From positions 1,054,001 to 1,118,000 of the forward strand of contig OW818665.1 of NCBI GenBank assembly GCA_942493045.1: a DNA stretch of 64,000 bases, written 5' to 3'. Below, one piece after another: positions 33,400-42,765 of the stretch. Source of the DNA: Teretinema sp942493045. Its GTDB lineage: Bacteria > Spirochaetota > Spirochaetia > Treponematales > Treponemataceae. The translations under genes were made by a program, and so were the position numbers. Position 1 is the stretch's first letter, and each line of letters opens with the position of its first letter. A model generated the notes under the pieces. The model was not told where the DNA came from and ran no database searches. It saw only the letters and a list, made by a program, of their open reading frames with translations.

Positions 33400-36156
33400 A
33401 TGATTACTGATAAGATTATCCGCCTTTTCTTCGGCTCACAGCATGAACGGGACATTAAAGCCCTACTGCCTCTGCTCCGGTCGATAAATGAAAAAGAACA
33501 ATGGGCCCTGGCCCTCCAACCTGAAGACTTTAAAAACAAAACCGCCGAATTCCGCTCCCGCTTTCAAAAAGGCGAAACCCTGGACAGCTTTATAGGGGAA
33601 GCCTTTGCCCTGGCCCGGGAAGCTGCCCGGCGGGTACTCGGTGAGCGCCCCTACGATGTTCAGATACTCGGCTCGCTGGTCCTGCATTCCGGCCGGATTG
33701 TTGAAATGAAGACCGGTGAAGGAAAAACACTGATGTCGGTAGCCGCCGCCTACCTGAACAGCCTTACCGGCAAGGGCGTGCACATTGTAACGGTCAACGA
33801 TTACCTGGCCGAACGCGACGCCGACTGGATGCGGCCGGTATACAGCTATCTCGGGGTAACCGTAGGCTCGATTCTGTCCAATATGGAAACCGAAGCCCGC
33901 CGAAATGCCTATAACTGCGACATTACCTACGCCACCAACAATGAGCTGGGCTTCGACTATCTGCGCGACAATATGAAATGGAATCTCAGCGAAAAAACGC
34001 AACGGGATTTCTCCTTCGCCGTCGTTGACGAAATTGACTCCATTTTGATCGATGAGGCCAGAACCCCGCTGATCATCTCCGGCGCCGCCGAAGACGATAC
34101 CGCCCGCTTCTTTGAAGTTGACCGGCTGATCGGTCAATTGCGTGAGGTCGAAAAAAATCCGGCCACCGGCGAGTATCCGGACGAAGTCCAGGGCGACGAG
34201 GTGCACGGTGATTATAAGCTCGAGGAAAAAAACCGCCGGGTTTCCTTCACCGGCGAGGGCATGAACCATGTTGAGGAAATTCTGCAAAAACGCGGCTTAA
34301 TCAGCGGCAGCCTGTACGACGAAGCCAATTTTGAATACATCCACTATTTTACCCAATCGATCCGGGCTCATAAACTGTATCATGCTGACGTAGACTATGT
34401 CGTCAAAGAGGGTCAAGTTCAAATCGTAGACGAATTTACCGGCCGTATCCTGGAAGGCCGGCGCTATTCGGACGGGCTGCATCAGGCAATTGAAGCAAAG
34501 GAGCGCATCAAGATCGCCCAGCGCAACCGCACCATGGCTACGATCACCTTCCAGAACTTCTTCCGCATGTACGGAAAACTGTCCGGAATGACCGGAACCG
34601 CCGACACCGAGGCCGTTGAGTTTAATAAAATTTACGGCCTGGACGTAGTAGTCATTCCGACCAATCTGCCGGTGGCCCGCCTGGATGAGGACGATGTCGT
34701 CTACCTGAACGGCAATGAAAAATGGCAGGCGCTCTGCACCGAGATCGCCGATGCCTTCAAGCGCGGCCAACCGGTGCTGGTCGGTACCGTTTCTATCGAA
34801 AAATCGGAATTAATATCTTCGCTACTGACCAAACGCGGAGTCAGGCACGAAGTGCTGAACGCCAAAAACCACGCCCGCGAAGCCCTGATCATTTCGGAAG
34901 CCGGAGCCAAGGGCTCGATTACCATCGCCACCAACATGGCCGGCCGCGGTACGGATATCAAGCTCGGCGGAAACCCGGAATACCGGGCCAGAAAGCGCGC
35001 TGGAACCGGCGCGACCGCTGAGCAGTACCAGGCGGTCTATGCCGAAGAATATCAAAAGTGGAAAAAAGACTATGAAGAGGTCAAATCCCTCGGAGGCCTC
35101 TATGTAATCGGTACCGAACGCCATGAAAGCCGGCGTATCGATAACCAGCTGCGCGGCCGCTCCGGCCGTCAGGGTGACCCGGGCCGCTCACGTTTCTTCC
35201 TTTCACTGGACGATGACCTGATGCGTCTCTTCGGCGGCGAGAACCTGAAAAATTTGATGAGCCGAATCGGTATGGAACCGGGAGAACCGATCTTCCATCC
35301 CTGGCTGAACAAGAGCATTGAAAAGGCGCAAAAGCGCGTAGAAGAGCGCAACTTCGACATCCGCAAGCATTTGCTCGAATACGACGATGTGCTCAACGAG
35401 CAGCGTACCTTTATCTACAACCAACGTAACAGCATTCTCTCGGACTCCAATCTGGTGGAACGCATCCTCGCTACTGTGGATGAAGAAACCGCTTCACTTA
35501 TTGACGGCTACGCCGCCACCAGCCGCAAGGATAAGGATGAACAGTTACGCCTGATGCTGGAAACTTTCCGGACTACCTTCGGCTATACCCTGACCGAGGC
35601 AGATATCGCGCTCTGTGACCGCAGTCCGACAGAAGCCGCGGCCGCTGTGGTGCAGCGTATTAAAGCAGACATTGACAATAAGCTCTCTCTGGCCGGTACT
35701 GAAAACATCAATACCTTTATCCGTTATCAATACCTGCAGGCTATCGACCGCAAGTGGCTGGATCATCTGGAGAATCTGGAAAGCCTGCGCGAAGCTGTAT
35801 ATTTACGCTCCTATGGGCAAAAAAATCCGCTCACCGAATACAAGCTGGAAGGCTTTGATATCTTTTATCAGATGCTTGACGATATCCGCCTGGAAATCGC
35901 GACCAGGGTTTGCCTGGTAAAGGTGAGAACCGAAGCCGAGGCCGCTCCGCACCGCAGCGCCCGTCAGATCGCGGCCAATGCCCAGCATTCAGCGCCGGAT
36001 GTCTTCGGCGGCAGCCCGGCCGCTCCCCGCGGCGGGCCGCTTTCGGCCAGCCGGCCTGAAGGGGCCCAGATGGTACGCGCAACCCCGAAGGTGGGACGCA
36101 ACGAGAGCTGTCCCTGCGGCTCCGGTAAAAAATATAAGCACTGTCACGGCGCCTGA
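33400..36156 (+). CDS. secA: Preprotein translocase ATPase SecA
   Basis: A 918-residue SecA. Walker A is EMKTGEGKTLMS (about residue 106), the DEAD-like Walker B is VVDEIDSILIDEARTPL, and the second RecA fold has TNMAGRGTDIKLGG. The preprotein cross-linking domain, helical scaffold (LNEQRTFIYNQRN) and a C-terminal zinc SEC-C motif CPCGSGKKYKHCHG are all present. It drives protein export through SecYEG. It stands alone between a divergent lipoprotein operon and a strong terminator. Confidence 0.98.
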   Translation: MITDKIIRLFFGSQHERDIKALLPLLRSINEKEQWALALQPEDFKNKTAEFRSRFQKGETLDSFIGEAFALAREAARRVLGERPYDVQILGSLVLHSGRIVEMKTGEGKTLMSVAAAYLNSLTGKGVHIVTVNDYLAERDADWMRPVYSYLGVTVGSILSNMETEARRNAYNCDITYATNNELGFDYLRDNMKWNLSEKTQRDFSFAVVDEIDSILIDEARTPLIISGAAEDDTARFFEVDRLIGQLREVEKNPATGEYPDEVQGDEVHGDYKLEEKNRRVSFTGEGMNHVEEILQKRGLISGSLYDEANFEYIHYFTQSIRAHKLYHADVDYVVKEGQVQIVDEFTGRILEGRRYSDGLHQAIEAKERIKIAQRNRTMATITFQNFFRMYGKLSGMTGTADTEAVEFNKIYGLDVVVIPTNLPVARLDEDDVVYLNGNEKWQALCTEIADAFKRGQPVLVGTVSIEKSELISSLLTKRGVRHEVLNAKNHAREALIISEAGAKGSITIATNMAGRGTDIKLGGNPEYRARKRAGTGATAEQYQAVYAEEYQKWKKDYEEVKSLGGLYVIGTERHESRRIDNQLRGRSGRQGDPGRSRFFLSLDDDLMRLFGGENLKNLMSRIGMEPGEPIFHPWLNKSIEKAQKRVEERNFDIRKHLLEYDDVLNEQRTFIYNQRNSILSDSNLVERILATVDEETASLIDGYAATSRKDKDEQLRLMLETFRTTFGYTLTEADIALCDRSPTEAAAAVVQRIKADIDNKLSLAGTENINTFIRYQYLQAIDRKWLDHLENLESLREAVYLRSYGQKNPLTEYKLEGFDIFYQMLDDIRLEIATRVCLVKVRTEAEAAPHRSARQIAANAQHSAPDVFGGSPAAPRGGPLSASRPEGAQMVRATPKVGRNESCPCGSGKKYKHCHGA

Positions 36157-36188
36157 GATACACATCGCCTGGCAAAAATGATTTAAAA

Positions 36189-36231
36189 AACAAGGGGCCG
36201 GTTGTTGGTTAACAACCGGCCCCTTGTTTTT
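36189..36231 (+). terminator. Strong bidirectional terminator after secA
   Basis: A perfect 16-pair stem (CAAGGGGCCGGTTGTT with AACAACCGGCCCCTTG) around GGTT, followed by five T on the plus strand and preceded by an A-run, so it can also end the convergent minus-strand operon. Confidence 0.95.
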
Positions 36232-36242
36232 ATCCTTGCGAT

Positions 36243-37301
36243 TTATTTGATGCGGTATAAAAACGGCTCGGTTAATTCCATCGTCAGCGGAAAATCCGCG
36301 GGATTCAGCAGCAGAGACTCTCCGTCCATCTGCACGAGAATTTTTTCACGATAGTTAAAAACAAGACGCTCAGCGGTGGATAAAAAAACCTCGGCCAGAC
36401 CGCGGTGAGATCCGCTGTTAAAACGGGGTTTCAAGGCCAGCTTGCGGTGCAGCGGCATATCGCGAACCCCGCAGACATTATCCTCATCGGGCAGAATACT
36501 GATTCCGGCGCCATAGGTACGGTTTCCCGAAGAACCCATTAAATAAAAAAGAATACGGTCGCTCTGACTGAACAAGGTATGGCCGTCCCGGGTATATCCT
36601 GTTACCATCATCTCCGCAACAGGATATATCCAGCCATAAAAAAGACAGGCCAGATCAACCCAGGTCTTGTATAAATTTCCGGGCATATACTTTTTTACCC
36701 GATTCGTCATATGTGTCACGAAGGCGTCAAAACCGATACTGGCAATATTGAAAGCATAATGCGGCTGTTCTATACAGCCGGCTGTATAGACCCGTACTGC
36801 TTTTTGCCTGTCAAATTCGGTACAGGCGATTAGGCGGTTAAGAGACTGATCAAGAGTCCGGCCGTCGGAGCCGTCATTGCCAGTACCGAGCGGCAGGCGC
36901 AGGATGCAAAGACGTTCGAAAACATCATCGTTACGAACTTTAAAAAAAGCGGCGGCGAGGGCAGTCTGTACTTCATGGCTGGTGCCGTCACCTCCGGCGG
37001 TAACCAGTAAATAAAAAAAATCAGTATCACGGGACGCCTCAGCGAGGATCTCATTCACCAAGGACGCGGCATGTCCCTTATGGGTGGTGCGATATACCCT
37101 GGTTTCACAGTCGACAGCAGTACCCGGAATATCCAGGGCCTGCTGCAGGGCAGCGTTGTAATATAATTTATTGATACCGGCTCTGGAACTCATGGTAAAA
37201 CCACCGGCAGCCGGGTTCGCAAGCACTCTCACCCGCAGTCGTTTATCCATAAAAACAGGCGCTACGCGGGCAATGCTGCCGAAGGTTTCCAGATAATTCA
37301 T
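36243..37301 (-). CDS. Diacylglycerol/sphingosine kinase-like protein
   Basis: A 352-residue protein with RVLANPAAGG near the start, VTAGGDGTSHEV (the GGDGT nucleotide motif, about residue 103) and LPLGTGNDGSDGRTL, the signature of the DAGK catalytic domain. The C-terminal half is the beta-sandwich of this fold (VRVYTAGCIEQPHYAFNIASIGFDAFV). It should phosphorylate a lipid; the substrate is unknown. It ends at the secA terminator and starts 4 bases after the SPOR gene. Confidence 0.85.
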   Translation of the reverse strand: MNYLETFGSIARVAPVFMDKRLRVRVLANPAAGGFTMSSRAGINKLYYNAALQQALDIPGTAVDCETRVYRTTHKGHAASLVNEILAEASRDTDFFYLLVTAGGDGTSHEVQTALAAAFFKVRNDDVFERLCILRLPLGTGNDGSDGRTLDQSLNRLIACTEFDRQKAVRVYTAGCIEQPHYAFNIASIGFDAFVTHMTNRVKKYMPGNLYKTWVDLACLFYGWIYPVAEMMVTGYTRDGHTLFSQSDRILFYLMGSSGNRTYGAGISILPDEDNVCGVRDMPLHRKLALKPRFNSGSHRGLAEVFLSTAERLVFNYREKILVQMDGESLLLNPADFPLTMELTEPFLYRIK

Positions 37302-37305
37302 AGTA

Positions 37306-38871
37306 TCAGGGGATCCTCTTTACAAAGGCATCGCTGAAACCCAATTGCTTGAAGCGCTCCAGAACGGCACCGTATTCATCTCTATTTACCGGACCGATAT
37401 ATACTTTCAATAATTCCCGCCCGTCCGCGGGAACGCGCTCTACACAGACGGGATAATTTTTTTCCCAGGCTGAAACAAGGTTCCGGGCGTTAAGCGGATC
37501 GCCATAGGTGGCCAGCTGAATATAGTAACTGCCGCTTTGGAATCTGGTAATAAAGGGCAAAGACAGACTGGTAGCTGGAGCGTTACGCGGCGGGGCAGCT
37601 TCAATGACAGTCGTGACGGTACTGAGTACCGGCGCGGCTGTTACGGGCTGAACAGTCTCTACGGGAGCGGGGAGCTCAACCGGTGCGGTTTTCGGCGGCG
37701 CTTTTACCGGAGCGACAGCGTCAACCGGTGGCGTCTCTTTAACGGCTACTGCCTTAGGTACTTCTTTGATTGGAGGCGTTTCAAGCACCGGTTCCAGGGT
37801 CGGAGCGCTGGTACTCGCCGGCGCATCCGGCGCTACAACCTGAGACACTTCAGGAACATTCAACGGCTCCACCGGATCGGTATACACCGGCGGCCGCTCT
37901 TCAGCGGGAACCAGGGCTGCCTCGGTGATCGGAAAATCATCGGACAGCAGAGGCTTTTCCTCGGCCGCAACAAGGGGTTCCTCGACAATCACGGGCGGTT
38001 CTTCTACTGCTTCAATTGGTTCCTCGACGGCGATAAGCGGTTCATCGGCAATCAGGGCTGGTTCCTCGACTACTACAGCCGGCTCTTCGTCAGTAACAGC
38101 CGGTTCCTCGGCAATCACGGGCGGGACAACATCAACGGCAGTCTCGTCCTGGGCAGGCACCATCAATTCGGGTTCATCATAAAAATCGGTTGAAGTATTT
38201 GATTCAGGAACCGGAGTATCCACAAAACCTGGACTGACACTAACGGCCGCCTCAGACACAGGAGATTCAGTTTCCGAAACGGACGGTTCGCTCAACTCAG
38301 ATGCGGCCGGAACTGCTGCGACAACAGGTTCAGTTATCGCAGAATCAGCAACCATGGTTTCTGAAACCGCTGTCTCCGGCGCGTTGACCGCCGACAAAGG
38401 CAGCAGCGGGTTTTCATAGCTGCTGGCGGTAATATCAAGGGGAACACCGGACTGATACTGCAGATTAAGCAGCGGATTAACATCAGGGTCCCGGGTAGAG
38501 GCGGCGGCCGTGGTATCGGCGCTCACCGCGGATCGCTCAGCGGTCACAGCGGGAATAGAAATGCGCACCCGGCTGACAGAACCGGTCATGATATTCAGGG
38601 CCGCGCCGGCTTCAGGTGACAGAATGGCAATAACGCCGGGCACACCGGAAGCGCCGGTGATTACCACCCGGACGGTGATGTCCTTTTCAAGATTCAGCAC
38701 CTCGACAATAGTATTCCGGGGGAAAAGATCGCTGCGCGCGAAAAGACCGGAGCCGGGAAAGTCTGAAGCCCCGGCAATACCGGCGTTTCCCTCCCATACA
38801 GCCCACAGCGACAGTTGAGTGCAAAGTAAAAACAGCGCTGTTATGGCAATCCGGATTTTCTTTATGGTCAT
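37306..38871 (-). CDS. Secreted SPOR-domain protein with a long Glu-Pro-Val repeat linker
   Basis: A 521-residue protein. It has a signal peptide (MTIKKIRIAITALFLLCTQLSLWA) and then a beta-barrel-like domain (residues 30-110, SGLFARSDLFPRNTIVEVLNLEK and VVITGASGVPGVIAILSPEA) that recalls the RlpA-type double-psi barrel. A linker of about 300 residues follows, rich in EEP units (VVEEPA, AVEEPI, IVEEPL). The C-terminal SPOR domain (GSYYIQLATYGDPLNARNLVSAW, VKYIGP-like KVYIGPVNRDEY) would bind denuded peptidoglycan. A septal or wall role is inferred. Confidence 0.82.
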   Translation of the reverse strand: MTIKKIRIAITALFLLCTQLSLWAVWEGNAGIAGASDFPGSGLFARSDLFPRNTIVEVLNLEKDITVRVVITGASGVPGVIAILSPEAGAALNIMTGSVSRVRISIPAVTAERSAVSADTTAAASTRDPDVNPLLNLQYQSGVPLDITASSYENPLLPLSAVNAPETAVSETMVADSAITEPVVAAVPAASELSEPSVSETESPVSEAAVSVSPGFVDTPVPESNTSTDFYDEPELMVPAQDETAVDVVPPVIAEEPAVTDEEPAVVVEEPALIADEPLIAVEEPIEAVEEPPVIVEEPLVAAEEKPLLSDDFPITEAALVPAEERPPVYTDPVEPLNVPEVSQVVAPDAPASTSAPTLEPVLETPPIKEVPKAVAVKETPPVDAVAPVKAPPKTAPVELPAPVETVQPVTAAPVLSTVTTVIEAAPPRNAPATSLSLPFITRFQSGSYYIQLATYGDPLNARNLVSAWEKNYPVCVERVPADGRELLKVYIGPVNRDEYGAVLERFKQLGFSDAFVKRIP

Positions 38872-38872
38872 C

Positions 38873-39394
38873 TCAGTTCTCCTTCGTATTTCCCAGGATC
38901 ATGGCATCCCGGCTCTGAAAGGCAATTATATCAGCAAGGCTGCGGGCATTCTTATACGGATCTGGATCAAGCAGCGGCAGGGCCGTAGAGGCGATTGTAC
39001 TGCCGCCGATTACTTTTTTGTCGCGGATGCGAACCAGCCGCCATTGAACAGCGACCAACTGCGAATAGGTCAATTTTAAATCGCTGTTCACGATTTCGGC
39101 CCTTTCATATTGCAGAAAAACCACAAGCAGAAAGTCGGCATAAACCTCCGTAGCATTCTGCAAGCCGAAATCAGACTCGGGAAATCGTGAACCATCATAG
39201 CGAATCTCATCATTGGTAATTATCTGACCCCAGTCATAATAACTGCCCATTAACTGATCCTCGATGGTACTGCTCATTAAGTAGGCAGAAGACGGAGCTT
39301 CCTCATTCTGTACAATAGAAACCAGAACGGTAGCCGCGCTGGCAGTTAACGCACTGAGAATACTAAAAAAAACAAACAGAGCCGCCTTGCGCAT
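38873..39394 (-). CDS. Secreted protein of unknown function (173 aa)
   Basis: A signal peptide (MRKAALFVFFSILSALTASA) precedes a domain with IEDQLMGSYYDWGQIITNDE, ADFLLVVFLQYERAEI and VAVQWRLVRIRDKKVIGG. The pattern of alternating strands is like outer-membrane-complex or LptE-type accessory proteins, but I cannot assign a family. The start at 39394 has TGGGAGAAA upstream. It directly precedes the SPOR gene (1-base gap), so the two probably work together. Confidence 0.7.
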   Translation of the reverse strand: MRKAALFVFFSILSALTASAATVLVSIVQNEEAPSSAYLMSSTIEDQLMGSYYDWGQIITNDEIRYDGSRFPESDFGLQNATEVYADFLLVVFLQYERAEIVNSDLKLTYSQLVAVQWRLVRIRDKKVIGGSTIASTALPLLDPDPYKNARSLADIIAFQSRDAMILGNTKEN

Positions 39395-39535
39395 AATTTC
39401 TCCCATACCCCATAGAATATCGGCAAAAAATCAATCCGCATTAATTATGCGAACAAAAAAGAAGCCGTTTTCCAGTCAATTATCAGTAAAGTCTGCCCTT
39501 TACTTTTTTTCGATACCCGTGTTACTGTTCATATC

Positions 39536-40057
39536 ATGAACTATTACACTCTTCAGGTCAAAACCCGTTCTGAAGAACAGTATATCAAACGTGTAACTTT
39601 ATGCGAACCGGCCTTCAGAGGAGGACTGCTTTCGCTGCACTTTCCGCGCCGCAGAATGAATGTCCGGCGCAAGGGTAAAAATCTGACCGAGCTGGCCCCG
39701 GTTTTCCCCGGCTACATTTTTTTGCGGGCGGAGGGCGTCCCCAAAGAACTGTTTTGGACCTTACGTTCTACCGAAGGTTTTTTCAGGTTTCTGCCCCAGA
39801 ACAGCGATCCGGCCCCGCTGGAAGGCACCGACTTAGCCATAGTAAAACACTTTATGTCTTTTGGACCGGTAGCCGAAAAATCACGGGTTTCTTTTGATTC
39901 CGACGACCATATCCAGATACTGGATGGACCACTCAAGGGGCTTGAAGGCCGCATTGTTAAGGTCGATAAACGAAAAGGGAGGGCCAAGGTCAAACTCGAT
40001 ATGTACAATGAACCGTTTCTCATCGACTTGTCGTTTGAAATTATTCTACGCACATAA
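39536..40057 (+). CDS. NusG-family transcription factor (specialised paralog, LoaP/UpxY-like)
   Basis: A 173-residue protein with the NGN start YYTLQVKTRSEEQYIKRVTL, then the motif FPGYIFLRAEG (about residue 63) and a KOW domain (ILDGPLKGLEGRIVKVDKRKGRAKVKLD). It is too divergent and in the wrong context to be housekeeping nusG, which lies by rplK/L11. Specialised NusG paralogs head surface polysaccharide and other long operons and act as antiterminators. Here it heads capD-degT-xdh genes spaced by less than 30 bases. There is no SD before the ATG; weak TTTACT and TACTGT elements lie upstream, the latter ending 7 bases before ATG. Confidence 0.85.
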   Translation: MNYYTLQVKTRSEEQYIKRVTLCEPAFRGGLLSLHFPRRRMNVRRKGKNLTELAPVFPGYIFLRAEGVPKELFWTLRSTEGFFRFLPQNSDPAPLEGTDLAIVKHFMSFGPVAEKSRVSFDSDDHIQILDGPLKGLEGRIVKVDKRKGRAKVKLDMYNEPFLIDLSFEIILRT

Positions 40058-40082
40058 CGGGCTGAACCCTGGCGGATGAAAC

Positions 40083-41591
40083 GTGACATCTGACCGAACA
40101 CAAACATGTATATCGATCATCGGAGCCGGTATAGCCGGAACGATGCTGGCCCGCGAAATCCGCAACAAGGGCATTTTCGGAACCGTTGTAACCTTCCTGG
40201 ATGACGATCCGGATAAAATCGGTAAAACCATTGACGGCATTCCCGTCCTCGGGCCGATCCGTAATATCGCCCGTTTGATCCGCATCGGTTCCAACGACGA
40301 AGCTTTGATCGCCATTCCCAGCGCCAGTCCTGAAACGCTGCGCTCCATTTATACCGTGCTGAAAGCGGCCGGTTTTTCCCGAATTCGCCTGCTTCCGGGT
40401 ATCGCCCAAATCCTCGAAGGCTCGGCTCACCTGATCCAGGCCCGGGAGATAAATCCACAGGACCTGCTGGGGCGCGCTCCGGTGGCCATCAGTTTAAAGA
40501 CCAGTCTGGCCTATCTGCGCGGTAAACGGGTGCTGATCACCGGTGCCGGCGGCTCTATCGGCAGCGAACTGTCCCGACAGCTGCTCTCAGGCGGCGCTGA
40601 GCGTATTTATCTGTTCGGCCATGGCGAAAATTCGATTTATCAGATTGACCGTGAATTGCGGCTGCTCCAGGAAGCCGGAGTTGGCGAAAAGGCCACCATC
40701 GTGCCGGTTATCGGCGAATTAAAAGATGAGCAATATATGCGTTACATCCTCAAAAAACTGCGCTGTGACGTGGTCTTTCACACAGCGGCTTATAAACATG
40801 TACCGCTGATGCAGGAAAACCCGGTAGCCGTAATTGAGAATAATGTATTCGGCACCGTCAACCTGCTGGAAGCCTCCCTGGAAGCCGGCGTCAAACGCTT
40901 TGTGCTGGTTTCGACCGACAAGGCCGTTGAACCGGTTTCAATTTACGGAGCCTCAAAAATGATTTGTGAACTGCTGGTACAGGATGCGGCCACGCGTGCC
41001 CTGGCCCGCGATGCCCAAAACCCGCAGTCCGCCTTCATGTTTGTGCGCTTCGGTAATGTTCTCGGCTCCCGCGGTTCAATTTTACCGCTGTTTATCGACC
41101 AAATCCGCAAGGGCGGACCGGTTACGGTAACCGATCCGGAAATGGTCCGTTTCTTTATGACCATACCCGAAGCCTGCTCCCTGGTGCTAAAAACCGGCGG
41201 TGTCGGCGTCAATGGCGAATCCTATCTGCTGGATATGGGCGAACCGGTCAAGATACTGGAAGTAGCCGAACAACTGATCCGTTTTATGGGCTATGAGCCC
41301 GGCCGGGACATACCGATCAGCTTTATCGGCCGCCGGCCCGGAGAGCGGTTAGATGAACCGCTGTGGGGCCCCCATGAAAATCCCCGTCCGACAGCCTTCC
41401 CGCGCATTCTGACCTTGGGAAACGACGGTTCGGTCAAGAGGCCGGACCTCAGCGCCCTGCTGGAGCAGCTGCGCCCCTTCTGTTTCAGGACTGAAGAACG
41501 CCTTACCGACTATCGCAACGCCGCCCAGATGATCCGCATTCTCTGCGAATGGATACCCTCATTGAAGGAAGCCGCCCATGAACACTCCTGA
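40083..41591 (+). CDS. CapD/FlaA1-like nucleotide-sugar dehydratase/epimerase, soluble form
   Basis: A 502-residue protein starting with GTG. Residues 10-120 form a first Rossmann domain (ISIIGAGIAGTMLAREIRNKG, FLDDDPDKIGKTIDGIPVLG), residues 150-440 the SDR domain with GKRVLITGAGGSIGSELSRQL, FHTAAYKHVPLMQENPVAVIENNVFGT, VSTDKAVEPVSIYGASKM and RFGNVLGSRGSILPLF. This is the CapD/PglF plan but without the N-terminal membrane helices. It probably modifies a UDP-sugar for a surface glycan. The next gene, a DegT aminotransferase, would act on the keto-sugar. The SDR motif has Tyr where membrane-bound relatives usually have Met. Confidence 0.84.
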   Translation: MTSDRTQTCISIIGAGIAGTMLAREIRNKGIFGTVVTFLDDDPDKIGKTIDGIPVLGPIRNIARLIRIGSNDEALIAIPSASPETLRSIYTVLKAAGFSRIRLLPGIAQILEGSAHLIQAREINPQDLLGRAPVAISLKTSLAYLRGKRVLITGAGGSIGSELSRQLLSGGAERIYLFGHGENSIYQIDRELRLLQEAGVGEKATIVPVIGELKDEQYMRYILKKLRCDVVFHTAAYKHVPLMQENPVAVIENNVFGTVNLLEASLEAGVKRFVLVSTDKAVEPVSIYGASKMICELLVQDAATRALARDAQNPQSAFMFVRFGNVLGSRGSILPLFIDQIRKGGPVTVTDPEMVRFFMTIPEACSLVLKTGGVGVNGESYLLDMGEPVKILEVAEQLIRFMGYEPGRDIPISFIGRRPGERLDEPLWGPHENPRPTAFPRILTLGNDGSVKRPDLSALLEQLRPFCFRTEERLTDYRNAAQMIRILCEWIPSLKEAAHEHS

Positions 41592-42765
41592 ACCGCTGCC
41601 GGAAAACATTCCTTTCTTTAAGCCTTCCTTTTCTGAGGCTGAAGAAGCAGCCGTAATCCGGGTACTGCGTTCCGGCTGGCTGACCACCGGAAGCGAAACC
41701 CTGGCCTTTGAAAAAGAATTCGCCGCCTTCACCGGCAGTCCCTTGGCTCTGGCTGTTAACAGCGCTACTTCCGGCCTGATGCTGGCCATGGACGCCTTCG
41801 GCATCGGAGCGGGAACGGCAATCGTTACAACACCCTATACCTTTGTATCCACCGCCACCAGCGCCACTCATCTCGGCGGTTCAGTAATCTACGCTGATAT
41901 AGAAAAAGACGGCTATAATATCGATCCGGAACGGGTTGAGGACGCCCTGCGCGCCAGAGCGGACATCCGCGCGATAGTACCGGTACATGTGGCCGGGGTG
42001 GTCTGCAATATGGCAGACCTGCTGCTATTGGGTAAAAAATACCGGGTCGCCGTCATCGAAGACGCCGCTCATTCATTTCCGGCCAAAACCAAGGCCGGTT
42101 ATGCCGGAACGCTCGGAGACGCCGGCGTATTCTCTTTTTACGCGACTAAAACCATCACCACCGGCGAAGGCGGTATGATCTGCCTGAGAGACAGCGATCG
42201 GGCTAAACGCATCACCACGATGCGCTCCCACGGCATCGACCGCACAGTCTGGGACCGCTATACCTCCAGCAAGGCCTCTTGGATCTATGATGTGGTCGAA
42301 GAAGGTTGGAAATTCAACATGCCGGATATTCTGGCGGCAATCGGCCGGGTTCAGCTTTTGAAGGCCGAGACTTTACTACAAAAACGTATCGAGATTGCCC
42401 GTCGCTTCAACGAGGGCTTCCGGGACACCGAAGGCCTGATCCTGCCGCCGGACGGGGACGGCAACGCCTGGCACCTCTATCTGCTGCGGCTCGATGGAAC
42501 ACAACTTACGGTATCCCGGGATGATTTTGCCCGGGAGCTGCAGGCGGCAGGCCTCGGAATATCAGTTCACTTTATTCCTCATTTTGAATTCAGCGTGTTT
42601 CAAAAGCGCTACAACCTTAACCGTTCCGACTTTCCCGAATCCGCAGACCGCTTCGAAGCTACCGTCTCGCTGCCCTTTTGGCCGGATATGAGCGAAGAAA
42701 TGATCGAGCGGGTAATCCGGACAGTGAATGAAACAGCCCGCAGGCACCGGAGGGCTTCAAACTGA
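41578..42765 (+). CDS. DegT/DnrJ/EryC1-family sugar aminotransferase
   Basis: A 395-residue PLP enzyme: IPFFKPSFSEAEEAAVIRVLRSGWLTTG at the start, ALAVNSATSGLMLAMDA, VIEDAAHSFPAK, and FSFYATKTITTGEGGMI with the Lys that binds PLP (about residue 190). It should aminate a keto-sugar, fitting the CapD-like enzyme before it. It overlaps capD by 14 bases. Its stop TGA overlaps the CTG start of the next gene. Confidence 0.92.
   Translation: MNTPEPLPENIPFFKPSFSEAEEAAVIRVLRSGWLTTGSETLAFEKEFAAFTGSPLALAVNSATSGLMLAMDAFGIGAGTAIVTTPYTFVSTATSATHLGGSVIYADIEKDGYNIDPERVEDALRARADIRAIVPVHVAGVVCNMADLLLLGKKYRVAVIEDAAHSFPAKTKAGYAGTLGDAGVFSFYATKTITTGEGGMICLRDSDRAKRITTMRSHGIDRTVWDRYTSSKASWIYDVVEEGWKFNMPDILAAIGRVQLLKAETLLQKRIEIARRFNEGFRDTEGLILPPDGDGNAWHLYLLRLDGTQLTVSRDDFARELQAAGLGISVHFIPHFEFSVFQKRYNLNRSDFPESADRFEATVSLPFWPDMSEEMIERVIRTVNETARRHRRASN

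Noticed and set aside
33463..34287. 274-codon open frame opposite secA
   Set aside because: It lies wholly within strongly conserved secA; length reflects codon bias of the sense gene.
37900..38120. Possible CRISPR-like or tandem DNA repeat
   Set aside because: Units are uneven codons for EEP motifs, with no constant repeat or unique spacers.
37537..38193. 218-codon open frame opposite the SPOR gene
   Set aside because: Its Arg/Gly/Phe-rich product mirrors the EEP repeat linker read on the other strand, with no SD and no domain.
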